From: Lachnospiraceae bacterium
GTDB lineage: Bacteria > Bacillota > Clostridia > Lachnospirales > Lachnospiraceae
NCBI GenBank assembly: GCA_910574285.1
Contig: CAJTAL010000007.1
Span: 62,001 to 126,000, forward strand
DNA length: 64,000 nt
Reading direction: 5' to 3'
The position numbers were made by a program, and so were the translations under genes. Position 1 is the first letter of the stretch, and every line of letters starts with the position of its first letter. This document shows positions 17,584 to 27,596 of the stretch, piece by piece. The notes under the pieces are model-generated. The model was not told the origin of the DNA. It saw only the letters and a list, made by a program, of their open reading frames with translations, and searched no databases.

Positions 17584-18855
17584 ATGTTAAAATACAGGCT
17601 AAATATTGATGATGAATGGAAGCTTGGGACACCGATTTGTTTTTTTCTAATAGGGCTCTATCTTAGAAATGCTACTGTAGAAATGACATTTCTGTCGGAT
17701 AATGCAAAAAATATTTTCTCTGTATCTATCAGAGCAATTATATTGGTATCGTTTATGATTGCGATTCCTATAATATTCAGAAGAGCGGCACGAAGAATGG
17801 TTCTCTTAATATTTGCGATCGTTTTAGGTATAATTCTCCATGCATTGATATTTCCGGCTAATAACATATATTTTATTGGTACTGCGCAGAGATTTATGAC
17901 ATCTATATTTCCCATTGTAATGTGCGCATACGCCGTTCGGGATTCCAATGCGTTGTATGGCAGACTCTTAGCTGCTTCGCTGTGTCTGTCTGTTATGAAT
18001 CTTATTTGTCTCGTTCTGTATTTGCTGTTTGGTATTAATCATACAGAGAGTATGGGACTTTCCAATGCGTTAGTGATACCTGTTAATGCAATGATGGCAA
18101 ATATTATCGGCAGGAAGGGAAAAGGAAATGTTTTATTGATTGTCTTTGTCTTGATAGATATATTAACAGTTGTCTTATACGGTTCACGTGGTGCGATACT
18201 GTCTATTGTGGTATTTATAGTACTTTTTTATTTAGGATTTAACAGAGATAATCTGGCAAAAAGGATGAAATCATATTTTTTATTTGCTTTTATATTAATT
18301 TTTGTATTGCTATTGCGTGATCCTATTATAGATATTTTTACGAATTTACTCGGTATTCGTGGCCTTTCAAGTCGAACATTAGACATGTTAAAAAATGGTA
18401 CTTTCTTAAATGAGAATGGTAGGTATATGATATGGAAGCAGATAATGGGATATATACGGAGCAATCCATTTGCAATAAGGGGTATCAACGCCGATATGCT
18501 GCCTAGAACAGGTTTTTATAGCTCATCAAATTACTCGCATAATATTGTACTTGAGCTTATGTATTCTTTTGGAGTTTTTTTTGGATTGCTTTTATGCATC
18601 TTCTTTGCAAGGAAAATAATTAAGACTTGCAGTAAGGTAATAACGGCTGGAGACATCATAAAGTTAATTTTCTTATGTGGATTTTTCCCTCTTTGTCTAT
18701 TTTCCGGAAGTCTATGGGAGAGTGCTAGCTGGTGGATATGGTTAGCATTTTGCAATCGCCATCTTGACATACATGAAAGAGTGCCTATGAGATATAGTGG
18801 TAGTGTGGCAATGAGTAGCAGTAAGACAATGACAGCAGGGTTTGATAAAGTATAG
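17584..18855 (+). CDS. Wzy-type O-antigen/exopolysaccharide polymerase
   Basis: A 423-aa integral membrane protein with about ten hydrophobic segments and a larger external loop around residues 245-320 (GLSSRTLDMLKNGTFLNENGRYMIW... SHNIVLELM), the layout of Wzy/WaaL family polymerases that join repeat units outside the membrane. Wzy proteins vary greatly in sequence, so the call rests on topology, the loop pattern NGRYMIW and the presence of a Wzx flippase in the same operon. Confidence 0.75.
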   Translation: MLKYRLNIDDEWKLGTPICFFLIGLYLRNATVEMTFLSDNAKNIFSVSIRAIILVSFMIAIPIIFRRAARRMVLLIFAIVLGIILHALIFPANNIYFIGTAQRFMTSIFPIVMCAYAVRDSNALYGRLLAASLCLSVMNLICLVLYLLFGINHTESMGLSNALVIPVNAMMANIIGRKGKGNVLLIVFVLIDILTVVLYGSRGAILSIVVFIVLFYLGFNRDNLAKRMKSYFLFAFILIFVLLLRDPIIDIFTNLLGIRGLSSRTLDMLKNGTFLNENGRYMIWKQIMGYIRSNPFAIRGINADMLPRTGFYSSSNYSHNIVLELMYSFGVFFGLLLCIFFARKIIKTCSKVITAGDIIKLIFLCGFFPLCLFSGSLWESASWWIWLAFCNRHLDIHERVPMRYSGSVAMSSSKTMTAGFDKV

Positions 18856-18866
18856 GATAAAGGAAA

Positions 18867-19763
18867 ATGAAAATTATAGATAAGTTCAGAATTCAAACTT
18901 ATAATATAGGATTTATTAAAAAGAATATAGGTAAGGTTCTCGATGAAGGATTGCTAAAGAATGATGTCGTGTGGCTTAAGCATGGCTACAAGGATAGATT
19001 TTTTGCCGATCCTTTTATGATTAAAGAGGATACTGATAATTACTATATATTAGTTGAAGAATTCATTTTTTGGGAGGAGAAGGGAAAAATCTCGCTTCTT
19101 AAGGTGGATAAAACAGACTTTTCTTTGCAAGCGAAGAAAACAGTGATTGAAGAGGAAACACATCTGTCATTTCCATATTGTACCATAAATGGAAAGGTAG
19201 TGACGCCAGAGTCAGTAAAATCCGGTAAAACAAAAGGTTATCTACTTAATACAGATGGTTTTTATGTTGAATCGGTTGTCTGCATACTTAACGAGGGGAT
19301 TGTTGATGGAGTTTTCTATAGTGATGGACATAATGAATGGCTTTTGGCAAATAATGAGATGAATCCGAAAGAGGATTTGTATCTTTATAAGCGTGAGGGC
19401 ATCAGTTGGATAAAGAAAAATAATGGAAAGCCTGTACTTAGAGGGATGAGAGTAGCAAGGGGGGCTGGGCTGGTATTTAAGTACAATGGAAAGGTATACA
19501 GACCAGTCCAGGATTGTGAGGAGCGCTATGGCAGGCAGACAATCATTTACGAAGTATGTGAGGTAAGAGACGATTACATTAAATGTGTGGAGAAAATAGA
19601 GTTGAACAGTTTTAAGAATCCGCCATATGATGAAACATTACATACTTTTAATGTTTATGATGATGTGATAGTAGTGGATGGCAGTAAGGATTTTCTGAGA
19701 TTTCCAGCTAAGATTTTTTATAAGAAATTTAGATGGATGTTTAAACAGGGGGATAAACGGTGA
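18867..19763 (+). CDS. Beta-propeller protein related to glucosamine inositolphosphorylceramide transferase N-terminal domain
   Basis: A 298-aa soluble protein. The motifs RFFADPFMIKEDTDNYYILVEEF, here noted only by its parts FFADPF and ILVEEF, and LSFPYCTINGKVVTPESV are typical of the five-bladed propeller domain annotated in GINT1-like and formyltransferase-linked proteins of polysaccharide clusters. Its biochemical role in bacteria is not established. It overlaps the next gene by four bases (stop TGA in the GTG start), so the two are coupled. Confidence 0.6.
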   Translation: MKIIDKFRIQTYNIGFIKKNIGKVLDEGLLKNDVVWLKHGYKDRFFADPFMIKEDTDNYYILVEEFIFWEEKGKISLLKVDKTDFSLQAKKTVIEEETHLSFPYCTINGKVVTPESVKSGKTKGYLLNTDGFYVESVVCILNEGIVDGVFYSDGHNEWLLANNEMNPKEDLYLYKREGISWIKKNNGKPVLRGMRVARGAGLVFKYNGKVYRPVQDCEERYGRQTIIYEVCEVRDDYIKCVEKIELNSFKNPPYDETLHTFNVYDDVIVVDGSKDFLRFPAKIFYKKFRWMFKQGDKR

Positions 19764-20872
19764 AGATAGGCCAGGTTACAATGTGTGGAGATAACTATGG
19801 GGCGTGCCTTCAGGCATATGCCCTTCAACAGTATGCAAAAAAAAACGGAGCTGAAATTGAGCTTATCAGATATCATCAAGCAGATCGAAACAGAGTTTCA
19901 CCTATTATGGACAAGTTTAAAACTGCATGCAGGCTTGGTATTAAAGGTACTGTTGACCATTTTTATAATAGATCATTCATTGCATCCAGAAAAAAGGCGT
20001 TCTCGGATTTTAGAGACAAATACATCAAATTTTCTCATGAAGAGTACTGGCGTGATAGTGATTTGATAGAACTCAATGATGTATATGACAAGTTTATCTG
20101 CGGCAGTGACATGATATGGTCAGAAGAATTCTTAGATGACTGGCGTTTTTTTTTCCTGGGGTTCGCAGATTATGAGAAGAGCTGTTCTTATGCGCCGAGT
20201 TTCGGAAGAAATGAAATATCAAGCGAAAACAAGAAGATGGTATCTAATTATTTGACCGAAATCAAAATGCTCTCGTGCAGGGAACAGGGAGGTTGTGATT
20301 TGATAAAAGCTACCTTTGGCATGGACTCTGTACAGGTGATAGATCCGACTTTACTGCTTGGCAAAGAAGAGTGGGAAGAATTGATAGGAAACAGAAATAG
20401 ATTAATCAATGAACCATATGTATTCACCTATTTGTTTGGTGATAAGGACACTGAAAGAATCAGTTTTCTCAAAAGAGTAAATAAGGAAATCGGCAAGACC
20501 TATTCGATACCTATGAATCTGAGGGATAAAGCCAGGTTTCCTATAAAGACAGAAGTTGGACCGATTGAGTTTATGAGATTGTTTCGGGATGCGGAGTTTA
20601 TCGTCACAGATACATTTCATGGATTGATGTTTTCCGTCCTATTTGAAAAGCCATTTATAGTGCTGAAGAGAAATGATGGCAGCAGGTGGGCAAAATATTC
20701 GGATAGAATGACTTCTACAATGAAGATGCTGGGAGTTCTTGATAGATATATAGATTCGGATTTCAAGGACTTTGACGGAGTAAAAAGCTTTGAAGATAAT
20801 GAATATAGAGAGAAGCTTGAAAAGCTAAGAAGGTTATCGCAAGATTATCTGAATCTTGTGATAAATGGATAA
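19760..20872 (+). CDS. Polysaccharide pyruvyl transferase family protein
   Basis: A 370-aa protein of the PF04230 family (CsaB/WcaK/ExoV), which transfers pyruvate from phosphoenolpyruvate to sugars, or modifies sugars in related ways. Visible landmarks are the start KIGQVTMCGDNYGACLQAYAL, taken in part, FICGSDMIWSEE, the mid-protein QVIDPTLLL and the C-terminal EFIVTDTFHGLMFSVLFEKPF. The start is GTG at 19760, which overlaps the preceding stop. The next gene is an iron-sulfur protein that commonly travels with this family. Confidence 0.82.
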   Translation: MKIGQVTMCGDNYGACLQAYALQQYAKKNGAEIELIRYHQADRNRVSPIMDKFKTACRLGIKGTVDHFYNRSFIASRKKAFSDFRDKYIKFSHEEYWRDSDLIELNDVYDKFICGSDMIWSEEFLDDWRFFFLGFADYEKSCSYAPSFGRNEISSENKKMVSNYLTEIKMLSCREQGGCDLIKATFGMDSVQVIDPTLLLGKEEWEELIGNRNRLINEPYVFTYLFGDKDTERISFLKRVNKEIGKTYSIPMNLRDKARFPIKTEVGPIEFMRLFRDAEFIVTDTFHGLMFSVLFEKPFIVLKRNDGSRWAKYSDRMTSTMKMLGVLDRYIDSDFKDFDGVKSFEDNEYREKLEKLRRLSQDYLNLVING

Positions 20873-22109
20873 AGATTTTTTTGATATTGGGATGGATATT
20901 ATGGATAATATAGCTAACATAAAAGAAGTCTGTACGGGCTGTGAAAACTGCGCGCATATATGTCCGGTGAACGCTATAAAAATGCGGAAAATGGATCACG
21001 GATTCTTGTATCCTGTTGTAAATACAGAGGTCTGTATAGCATGTGGAAAATGCAGGTTGGTATGTTCACATGCAAGAGAGAAGGAGACAACAGAGCAAGA
21101 GATCCCTGGTGAACAGACTGCCTATATTGTGCGCTCGAAGGATAAAAGTATCTGGAAAGAAAGCGCCAGCGGCGGAGCATTTGCGATGATGGCCGCTTCG
21201 TGGCTTAAGGAATCCGATAGGTATGTTTCCGGTGCAGCGTGGTCAAATGAAAGAGTTGAGCATATTGTGTCAAGTGATAGCTCCGGAATAAGGAAAATGC
21301 AAAATTCAAAATATGTTCAAAGTCTGACAGGAGATGTGCTTTTTTATATAAAGAAACTGGCGTCCAACGGGAAATGGGTGCTGTTTTCGGGTACGCCATG
21401 TCAATGTGCTTCATTATGTAGGATATTAAACGAAGAAGAAAGAAAATATGTGCTTATTATCGATATAATCTGCCACGGCGTGCCTAGTATGGAGCATCTT
21501 AAAACGGATATTTCCTTATACGGGGGAACGGAGAGGATTAATAACCTTGTTTTTCGTAGTAAGCAAAAGAATTTTTTAACAAAAAGTTCTTTTACTATGA
21601 AAATAATTCATAGTAAAAGAACTATTCAATCTGTGAGCTATGACAGAGATCCTTTCTTTAATCTATTTATGCAGGGAAAGAATTTCAGATCAAGTTGCTA
21701 TGAGTGTCGATATGCTAATCTGAACAGAGTGGGAGACATCACTATCGGAGACTGTGATTCGCATCACCATTATAAAGATTTTTGTCAGCATACTGCAGTG
21801 TCGACATTCATAATTAATTCAGAGTTTGGAAGAAAGATTTGGAACGAGAAATTTAAAGAATTATTTTATTATACACAGATGGACTTAGAGCTGGAACAAC
21901 AACATAATCACCAATTGATGAGTCCGTCAAAAAAGCCTGAAGATTATGAAGATATTATGAATGATTTTGATGAGCTGTCTGTAGAAGAATTAGCAAGAAA
22001 ATATGCAAGACCTATGGATATGAAGTATCGGATCATGCGGATACTTTATGTACTACTTCCAGATTATGTGATCCATAATTTGCAAAATTTGATGAAAAGG
22101 AGAGTATAA
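20865..22109 (+). CDS. Coenzyme F420 hydrogenase/dehydrogenase beta-subunit-like ferredoxin protein
   Basis: A 414-aa cytoplasmic redox protein. Two 4Fe-4S ferredoxin motifs lie near the N-terminus, CTGCENCAHICP and CIACGKCRLVC, followed by the FrhB N- and C-terminal domains (SASGGAF, FSGTPCQCA, CHGVPS, GDITIGDC). Members found in polysaccharide clusters sit next to pyruvyl transferases, as here, with an eight-base overlap. They may reduce a sugar or lipid intermediate with an unknown flavin or deazaflavin; the exact reaction is not established. Confidence 0.8.
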   Translation: MDKDFFDIGMDIMDNIANIKEVCTGCENCAHICPVNAIKMRKMDHGFLYPVVNTEVCIACGKCRLVCSHAREKETTEQEIPGEQTAYIVRSKDKSIWKESASGGAFAMMAASWLKESDRYVSGAAWSNERVEHIVSSDSSGIRKMQNSKYVQSLTGDVLFYIKKLASNGKWVLFSGTPCQCASLCRILNEEERKYVLIIDIICHGVPSMEHLKTDISLYGGTERINNLVFRSKQKNFLTKSSFTMKIIHSKRTIQSVSYDRDPFFNLFMQGKNFRSSCYECRYANLNRVGDITIGDCDSHHHYKDFCQHTAVSTFIINSEFGRKIWNEKFKELFYYTQMDLELEQQHNHQLMSPSKKPEDYEDIMNDFDELSVEELARKYARPMDMKYRIMRILYVLLPDYVIHNLQNLMKRRV

Positions 22110-23075
22110 ATGAACCCGTTAGTTAGTGTTGTTACACCTTGTTTAAATGGTGAAAAATATATTGACAGGTATGCAAACTCACTCCTGTCCCAGGATTATA
22201 CACCGTTACAGATTATTTTTATGGATGATGGTTCCACTGATAAGACACATGAAAAGATAGAAAAGTATAGAGAAAAGTTTGAAGAGAAAGGTTATTCATT
22301 AGAATACTATTATCACACTAATCGAGGCTCGGCCGCAACCATTGGTGCCGGACTTTTGCACGTTAGGGGGGACTATCTTATATGGCCGGACGTAGACGAT
22401 TATATGCCGAGTGATTCAATTAAGAAGAAAGTTGAATTTTTGGAATTACATTCGGATTATGGGGTTGTAAGGACAGACTTTAAAACTGTTATGGATTGCG
22501 ACTTAAATAAAAGTATTGGAAGCGGAGCAAAGATATATCCAGGGAGATTTGAGGAGAAGGTTTTTGAGGATTATGTGAATCGAAGTAATGCATGGTATCA
22601 ACCTGGTTGCTTTATGATACGTATGGAAAAAATGCGTGAAGTAAATCCTAATTTCTATATTTTTAATTCAAGTGCCGGACAAAACATACAGATGCTTCTT
22701 CCAATCTTCTATTATAGTAAATGTGGCTATATTGATGAAGAACTGTTCTATTATGTAGCACGTACCGGCAGCCTTTCGCATGAGGCAAATAAGGATTATT
22801 CGAGTAGAATTCGTAATCAGCAATTGGAAGAAGAATGCATGAATGAGACAATAAAAAATATGAAGATTCCAGATGATAATAGATATATGAAGATGAATCA
22901 TATCAGCTCAGTAAGGATTTTATTGGATATTGCATATAAAGGCGGGAATCAAGCTGATGCTAAAAGATATTATATGGAATTAAAGAAAAACGGCGCAACA
23001 AATTTAAAAAGTTTTATAAAAGGGCATTTCGCGGGGATTTCTATTGTTACCAAGCTTTTGAGAAATGGACGGTGA
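22110..23075 (+). CDS. Glycosyltransferase family 2
   Basis: A 321-aa GT-A fold enzyme. The nucleotide-binding start is VSVVTPCLNGEKYI with IIFMDDGSTDKT, and the metal-binding D-x-D region is WPDVDDYM. It probably adds one sugar to the lipid-linked unit. The ATG directly follows the stop of the iron-sulfur protein, with AAAGGAGAG upstream. No membrane segment is seen. Confidence 0.85.
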   Translation: MNPLVSVVTPCLNGEKYIDRYANSLLSQDYTPLQIIFMDDGSTDKTHEKIEKYREKFEEKGYSLEYYYHTNRGSAATIGAGLLHVRGDYLIWPDVDDYMPSDSIKKKVEFLELHSDYGVVRTDFKTVMDCDLNKSIGSGAKIYPGRFEEKVFEDYVNRSNAWYQPGCFMIRMEKMREVNPNFYIFNSSAGQNIQMLLPIFYYSKCGYIDEELFYYVARTGSLSHEANKDYSSRIRNQQLEEECMNETIKNMKIPDDNRYMKMNHISSVRILLDIAYKGGNQADAKRYYMELKKNGATNLKSFIKGHFAGISIVTKLLRNGR

Positions 23076-24656
23076 ATGTCATTGATGAGTAATGATGGCG
23101 AAGTTGATAAAAGTATCGAATCAAGAACAAAAAGTTCGATTAAAATTGCCTATACAAATATTCTGTACAGGATAGCGGGTTTATCTCTAAATTTTCTGAT
23201 AAGAACAATTTTTATCAAAGTGCTTGGAGAGGGATATTTTGGATTAAATGCTCTCTTTACATCCATACTAAATGCATTGTCGCTTACGGAACTTGGATTT
23301 GGCTCAGCCGTTACATACTATTTATATAAGCCTGTTGCAGAGAATGATACAGAAAAAATAAAGACAATTGTTGAATTTTTTCGAAAAATCTATATCATTG
23401 TTGGAGTAGCCATACTTATACTTGGAACAATGTTACTTCCGTTTTTACCACATCTTGTTAATATGGAGACAGACTTATCGGTTAATCTGTATCTTGTATA
23501 TTACCTGTGTTTGTTGAATTCGGCATTGCCATACATGGTATCTTCATATTCACAGATAGTAATATCAGCAATGCGTAAAGGTTACATTATAAATACGCTG
23601 AATCTTGTATTCCTTTTTATATCGACAGCAGTATGCTCTATTGCAATTTTACTTACAAAGAACTATATTTTGTTCCTTTTAGTGAAATTGATTATATCTT
23701 TGCTGAATAATTATATGATTCAGAGAAGGGCATTTGAAATCTTTCCGCCCTTAAAGGAAAAAAAGATTGAAGGAATAAAAACTGAGGATAAAAAGAAAAT
23801 ATATAATGATGTGAAATCAATCTTTCTGTTTAGGGTCAGTTCAACCATAGCAAATTCTGTCGATAATATTGTACTTTCGGCAATGTTTGGTATAGTGCTT
23901 GTTGGATATAATTCAAATTATGAAATGATTATTTCAGCGGTTACAGGGACTGTATCAATGCTTATTTATTCTGCATCGTCAAATGTGGGGAATCTTATTG
24001 CAAAAGATGATAAATCGCAGAAGATACGGGTGTTCAGAGAACTCGATCTGATAACATACATTATATCGGTTGTATGCTTCTCCGCTGTTTATAATTTGAG
24101 CACTCCTTTTATCATGATCTGGCTGAGGGATAGTCGTTATTTGTTGGATGATAGTATCGTGTTCTTAAAAGCCCTCAGCATGTTTCTTGGTATTGTTTTA
24201 ACAAACTGTTATGTATTTAGAGAGGCAATGGGATTATTTGAATATGGAAGATACAGAAATCTGATTTGCGGGATTTGTAACCTTGTATTGACGATAGTCA
24301 TGGCCAAAACCATAGGTACTATTGGTGTTTTTCTCTCGACGGTTATATCGGTTCTGTTTTTTGCTGAATTTGTATTCCCGAAAATTGTTTTTAGGTATGG
24401 ATTTGAAAGTCAGGATTTCTGGAAAGAACAACTGAAACTTGGCGGTAAGATTCTATGGGCAATCGGAGTGGCCATGCTGGTCAAATATGTTCTTTTCATT
24501 TTTATAGATTCAAATAATATAATGACTTTCGTGATTAGGGCAATAATTGCAGTAGTTGTAAGTGGAGCTCTAACAATAGTTCCATATTGTAGGTCTGATG
24601 AATTAAAAGATGTTATGAAAAGGATTAAAAGGTTGTGGAAGAGACGCATCATTTAA
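23076..24656 (+). CDS. Wzx-type polysaccharide flippase
   Basis: A 526-aa multi-spanning membrane protein of the MOP superfamily with about 12-14 hydrophobic segments. The N-terminal pattern NILYRIAGLSLNFLIRTIF followed by LGEGYFGLNALF and LSLTELGFGSAVTYYLY is typical of polysaccharide exporters. It would flip lipid-linked repeat units to the outer face, where the Wzy protein joins them. It starts right after the GT2 stop codon. Confidence 0.85.
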   Translation: MSLMSNDGEVDKSIESRTKSSIKIAYTNILYRIAGLSLNFLIRTIFIKVLGEGYFGLNALFTSILNALSLTELGFGSAVTYYLYKPVAENDTEKIKTIVEFFRKIYIIVGVAILILGTMLLPFLPHLVNMETDLSVNLYLVYYLCLLNSALPYMVSSYSQIVISAMRKGYIINTLNLVFLFISTAVCSIAILLTKNYILFLLVKLIISLLNNYMIQRRAFEIFPPLKEKKIEGIKTEDKKKIYNDVKSIFLFRVSSTIANSVDNIVLSAMFGIVLVGYNSNYEMIISAVTGTVSMLIYSASSNVGNLIAKDDKSQKIRVFRELDLITYIISVVCFSAVYNLSTPFIMIWLRDSRYLLDDSIVFLKALSMFLGIVLTNCYVFREAMGLFEYGRYRNLICGICNLVLTIVMAKTIGTIGVFLSTVISVLFFAEFVFPKIVFRYGFESQDFWKEQLKLGGKILWAIGVAMLVKYVLFIFIDSNNIMTFVIRAIIAVVVSGALTIVPYCRSDELKDVMKRIKRLWKRRII

Positions 24657-24702
24657 AATCAGTTTGGAATTTGCAAGACAGGAAAATATTTTGAAGAGGG
24701 AA

Positions 24703-24780
24703 ATGTTGAGAAATAAGTTGAGAAAAGCAGTGATTACGTCAGCGATTATAGTAATTATGATAGTGAGCTGGTGTGTGTGA
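24703..24780 (+). other. Out-of-frame N-terminal membrane anchor of the polysaccharide deacetylase
   Basis: A 25-codon frame beginning with ATG, preceded by GAAGAGGG, encodes two basic turns and a hydrophobic stretch (AVITSAIIVIMIVSWC) that looks like a signal or lipoprotein leader, then stops inside a GT repeat at 24771-24778. The deacetylase body continues in another frame. One extra GT unit would join the two frames. Confidence 0.65.
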
Positions 24781-25801
24781 AGCGGTAGATAAGACCAAAG
24801 AATCAGATGAAATCCTGAAATTGGTAGAGGCTAAGATTGACGATGTTTATGGAGGGGCAGATGCAATTGTAACTGTGTGTTCAGATGATGGTTACTTTGA
24901 AACGGCTGCCAATTTGAATCAGATATTTGGCGAAAGAGGGCTTCGTTGTACGATTGCGGCTCCAGTCTGGAATGTTAATACGCGAATTGATGATTGGAAA
25001 AAACTTCTGGCACAAGGTAACGTGGAGGTGGTTAGTCATAGTATGAATCATATTCCAATGGGTGTTGATTGCGAGTTCGCTGATGATATGGAAAGATTGA
25101 AGTATGAAATAGCAGGTGCGGATACCTTTTACGAAGATAATTTTGGGGGTGAACAGATAGTGTTTGTGTGCCCGGAAAATGTGATGTGCGAAAATGGTTA
25201 TAAGGTTTTATATGATAATGATTTCTGGGCTGTAAGAAGAGGGTCAAGAGGACTCAACAATCTCTCACCTGCAGAAGGTACCAATGTTGGAGAATGGTTT
25301 AACCTGAAAGTGAGAGGAATTCAGGACAAAACAGCAACAACTGTGCCCCAAAAAAACAAATGGGTCGATTCTGCGATTCATCAGAAAAAATGGTTGATAG
25401 AGATGTGGCATAATGTAATGCCAGAGGACGATGGAAATTATCAGACCATAACAGTGGCGGATGCGTGTTTACATTTGGATTACATTAAGAGTAAGTCAGA
25501 TGAAAATTTGATTTGGGTGGCGACATTTGATGAGGCTGTTAAATATCTAAGGGAAAAACAAAATTGCGATGTAATAGCTTATATCAAAGATGACTACTTG
25601 ATAGTACAGATGACTTTGGATAATGAAAAAATGAAATTTGATACATTTAATCAACCACTGTCGATTATCGTAAACATACCGGACGAGTATATAATTGAAG
25701 ATGAAGAAAATTCAAATATAATCGGAATAGATGACAATATAGTACATATAAATGCATTTCCGGGCAGAACAACTAAAATCAAACTTTTGTCTGTTGAATA
25801 A
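24773..25801 (+). CDS. Polysaccharide deacetylase family protein, frameshifted from its signal sequence
   Basis: A NodB-fold enzyme predicted to remove acetyl groups from an exported polysaccharide. The metal/catalytic motifs are TVCSDDGYFE (motif 1) and SHSMNH (motif 2), followed by IEMWHN. A C-terminal beta-rich domain of about 90 residues follows. The frame opens at GTG inside a GT repeat with no ribosome site, whereas a proper start and leader lie upstream at 24703 in another frame. The gene is therefore either inactivated or switched by repeat-length change. Sequence error is also possible. Confidence 0.7.
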   Translation: MCEAVDKTKESDEILKLVEAKIDDVYGGADAIVTVCSDDGYFETAANLNQIFGERGLRCTIAAPVWNVNTRIDDWKKLLAQGNVEVVSHSMNHIPMGVDCEFADDMERLKYEIAGADTFYEDNFGGEQIVFVCPENVMCENGYKVLYDNDFWAVRRGSRGLNNLSPAEGTNVGEWFNLKVRGIQDKTATTVPQKNKWVDSAIHQKKWLIEMWHNVMPEDDGNYQTITVADACLHLDYIKSKSDENLIWVATFDEAVKYLREKQNCDVIAYIKDDYLIVQMTLDNEKMKFDTFNQPLSIIVNIPDEYIIEDEENSNIIGIDDNIVHINAFPGRTTKIKLLSVE

Positions 25802-25868
25802 GAAATGACGTGGAAAACTATAATATACATTCCAAATGTAGACTAGCTATGAATAAAGGGTAAGAATA

Positions 25869-27596
25869 ATGAACATAAGGAACGTGAGTAATAATATTTT
25901 TAAATATGAAAATACAGTAAAAATAGTAATAGGCGTTTGTCTTTTTGTTTGTTTGTGTGGCTTTGATAGGAGATCTTCTGTTATCTTTTATGTTATTATT
26001 AGCATTTTGACAGTATGTGCGATGATGGCAATCAATTTGAGAATAGATATAGATTTTTTTAAGGAACATAAAGTTATATCTATTTTAACGGCATTCAGTA
26101 CAACATTTGCATTGGTAGGGAATAAAACACTGGTGTATCCTATTAATGCTTCTGCAGACTATAGAATTATTATATTCTTGATATTTCTTATGTTACTTTT
26201 CATACCATCCATTTCTCTGTTGTGTTTGCTGGGAAACAGAAAAGAACCAGGAGTATATAGTAAAAATTTAAATAGAAAATATTACTTTTATATTCTTTTT
26301 ACAGGTTTCATTATAATAGAAACGATTTATTTTATTGCTTTTCTGCCAGGGATAGTTTCCTGGGATGATTATATTGTAATTGCTGAAGCAAAGGGGATGT
26401 GGAGATTAGGAGAATATGAGGGTCTGTTTTATGTTTTAACACGGAGAATCTTATTAAGTATTATCGATAGTGTGACATTTATTACATCTGTTCAAATTGT
26501 TTATGCAGATGTTGTTTATTCTATCGTAACTTCATGGTTGATATTAAAACTCGATACTACTTATAATTATAAAGTTCTCCTTTTGATTTCATTTCTTGTT
26601 GCGGCATTACCCAACAATGCACTTATGACGATTACTTTGACGAAAGACACATTCTGGGCAGTGTCTTTTATTTGGTTTCTATATTCCGTAGCAAGAATAT
26701 GTAGCGATGATCTGTCATTCATAGTTTTATTTCAGTATATTATTTCTGGTTCTTTAGTATGGCTTATCAGACAAAATGGCATGTTAATTATTCCAAGTAC
26801 ATTTATAGTATTATTGGTTTGGGCTGTAAAGAAAAGAAAACTCAAGATTATTGCGGCGACATTGATGACAGTTTCTCTCATTATTATTTCTGAAGCATGT
26901 CTTCGGAGCGTTCGGTATGAATCTACACATCCGGGTTTAAAATATGTTGCGGCATTCCAGGACTTGTTAGGAGTATACTATTCTGAGGGCAACCTTTCGG
27001 ATAATACAGCAGATATGATTGAAAGTGTGATTGATGAAGACTTTATCAAGGTCTACGATCCATATTGGGCCGAGTATGTTACATGGAAGGAATCTCTGGG
27101 AGAAATTCCTGTTTCCAGGTTTATAATTAATTATGTTTCAACTTTTTTAAGGAATCCTTTAAAAATGATCAAATCAGTATTGTTACGGCAGGATATGTTA
27201 TGGGATATTCAGTGCGGGGTGAATGGGAGAGAAACATGGCAATGGTGGACTAAATTTGTGTCGGATATGTGGCCAGATTTAATTCCTGAAAGAAAAGTGA
27301 CGGTATATGGAACAATTGTTGATTTGTTTGGGAAATTTACAGTAAATAGCGGTCTTAAAGAGTTTTTATGGCGTGGTGGTATATCTTTGCAGATATGTTT
27401 ATTATGTTTTATCGTTTCTCTGAGCAAAAGAATTAATACAATTAAATATGTACCGTTTTTAGCATTGATATTATTTTATATACTTGGACTTGGTTGGGAA
27501 CATTACAGATATTTTTGGTGTATTAATCTAGCATCATTATTTTATTTTGGGTATTTAATTTGTGAGGACAATGAATCATTTGATAAATATGCATAG
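25869..27596 (+). CDS. Multi-spanning membrane protein, DUF6020/GT-C-like
   Basis: A 575-aa integral membrane protein with about 12 hydrophobic segments. After the third to fifth segments comes FLPGIVSWDDYIVIAEAKG, a loop pattern shared by the DUF6020 family and related GT-C glycosyltransferases, in which an acidic pair near the first external loop is catalytic; here Asp-Asp. It may therefore transfer a sugar from a polyprenyl-phosphate donor outside the membrane. Together with the GT2 enzymes downstream, which can make such donors, this is plausible but unproven. Confidence 0.6.
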   Translation: MNIRNVSNNIFKYENTVKIVIGVCLFVCLCGFDRRSSVIFYVIISILTVCAMMAINLRIDIDFFKEHKVISILTAFSTTFALVGNKTLVYPINASADYRIIIFLIFLMLLFIPSISLLCLLGNRKEPGVYSKNLNRKYYFYILFTGFIIIETIYFIAFLPGIVSWDDYIVIAEAKGMWRLGEYEGLFYVLTRRILLSIIDSVTFITSVQIVYADVVYSIVTSWLILKLDTTYNYKVLLLISFLVAALPNNALMTITLTKDTFWAVSFIWFLYSVARICSDDLSFIVLFQYIISGSLVWLIRQNGMLIIPSTFIVLLVWAVKKRKLKIIAATLMTVSLIIISEACLRSVRYESTHPGLKYVAAFQDLLGVYYSEGNLSDNTADMIESVIDEDFIKVYDPYWAEYVTWKESLGEIPVSRFIINYVSTFLRNPLKMIKSVLLRQDMLWDIQCGVNGRETWQWWTKFVSDMWPDLIPERKVTVYGTIVDLFGKFTVNSGLKEFLWRGGISLQICLLCFIVSLSKRINTIKYVPFLALILFYILGLGWEHYRYFWCINLASLFYFGYLICEDNESFDKYA

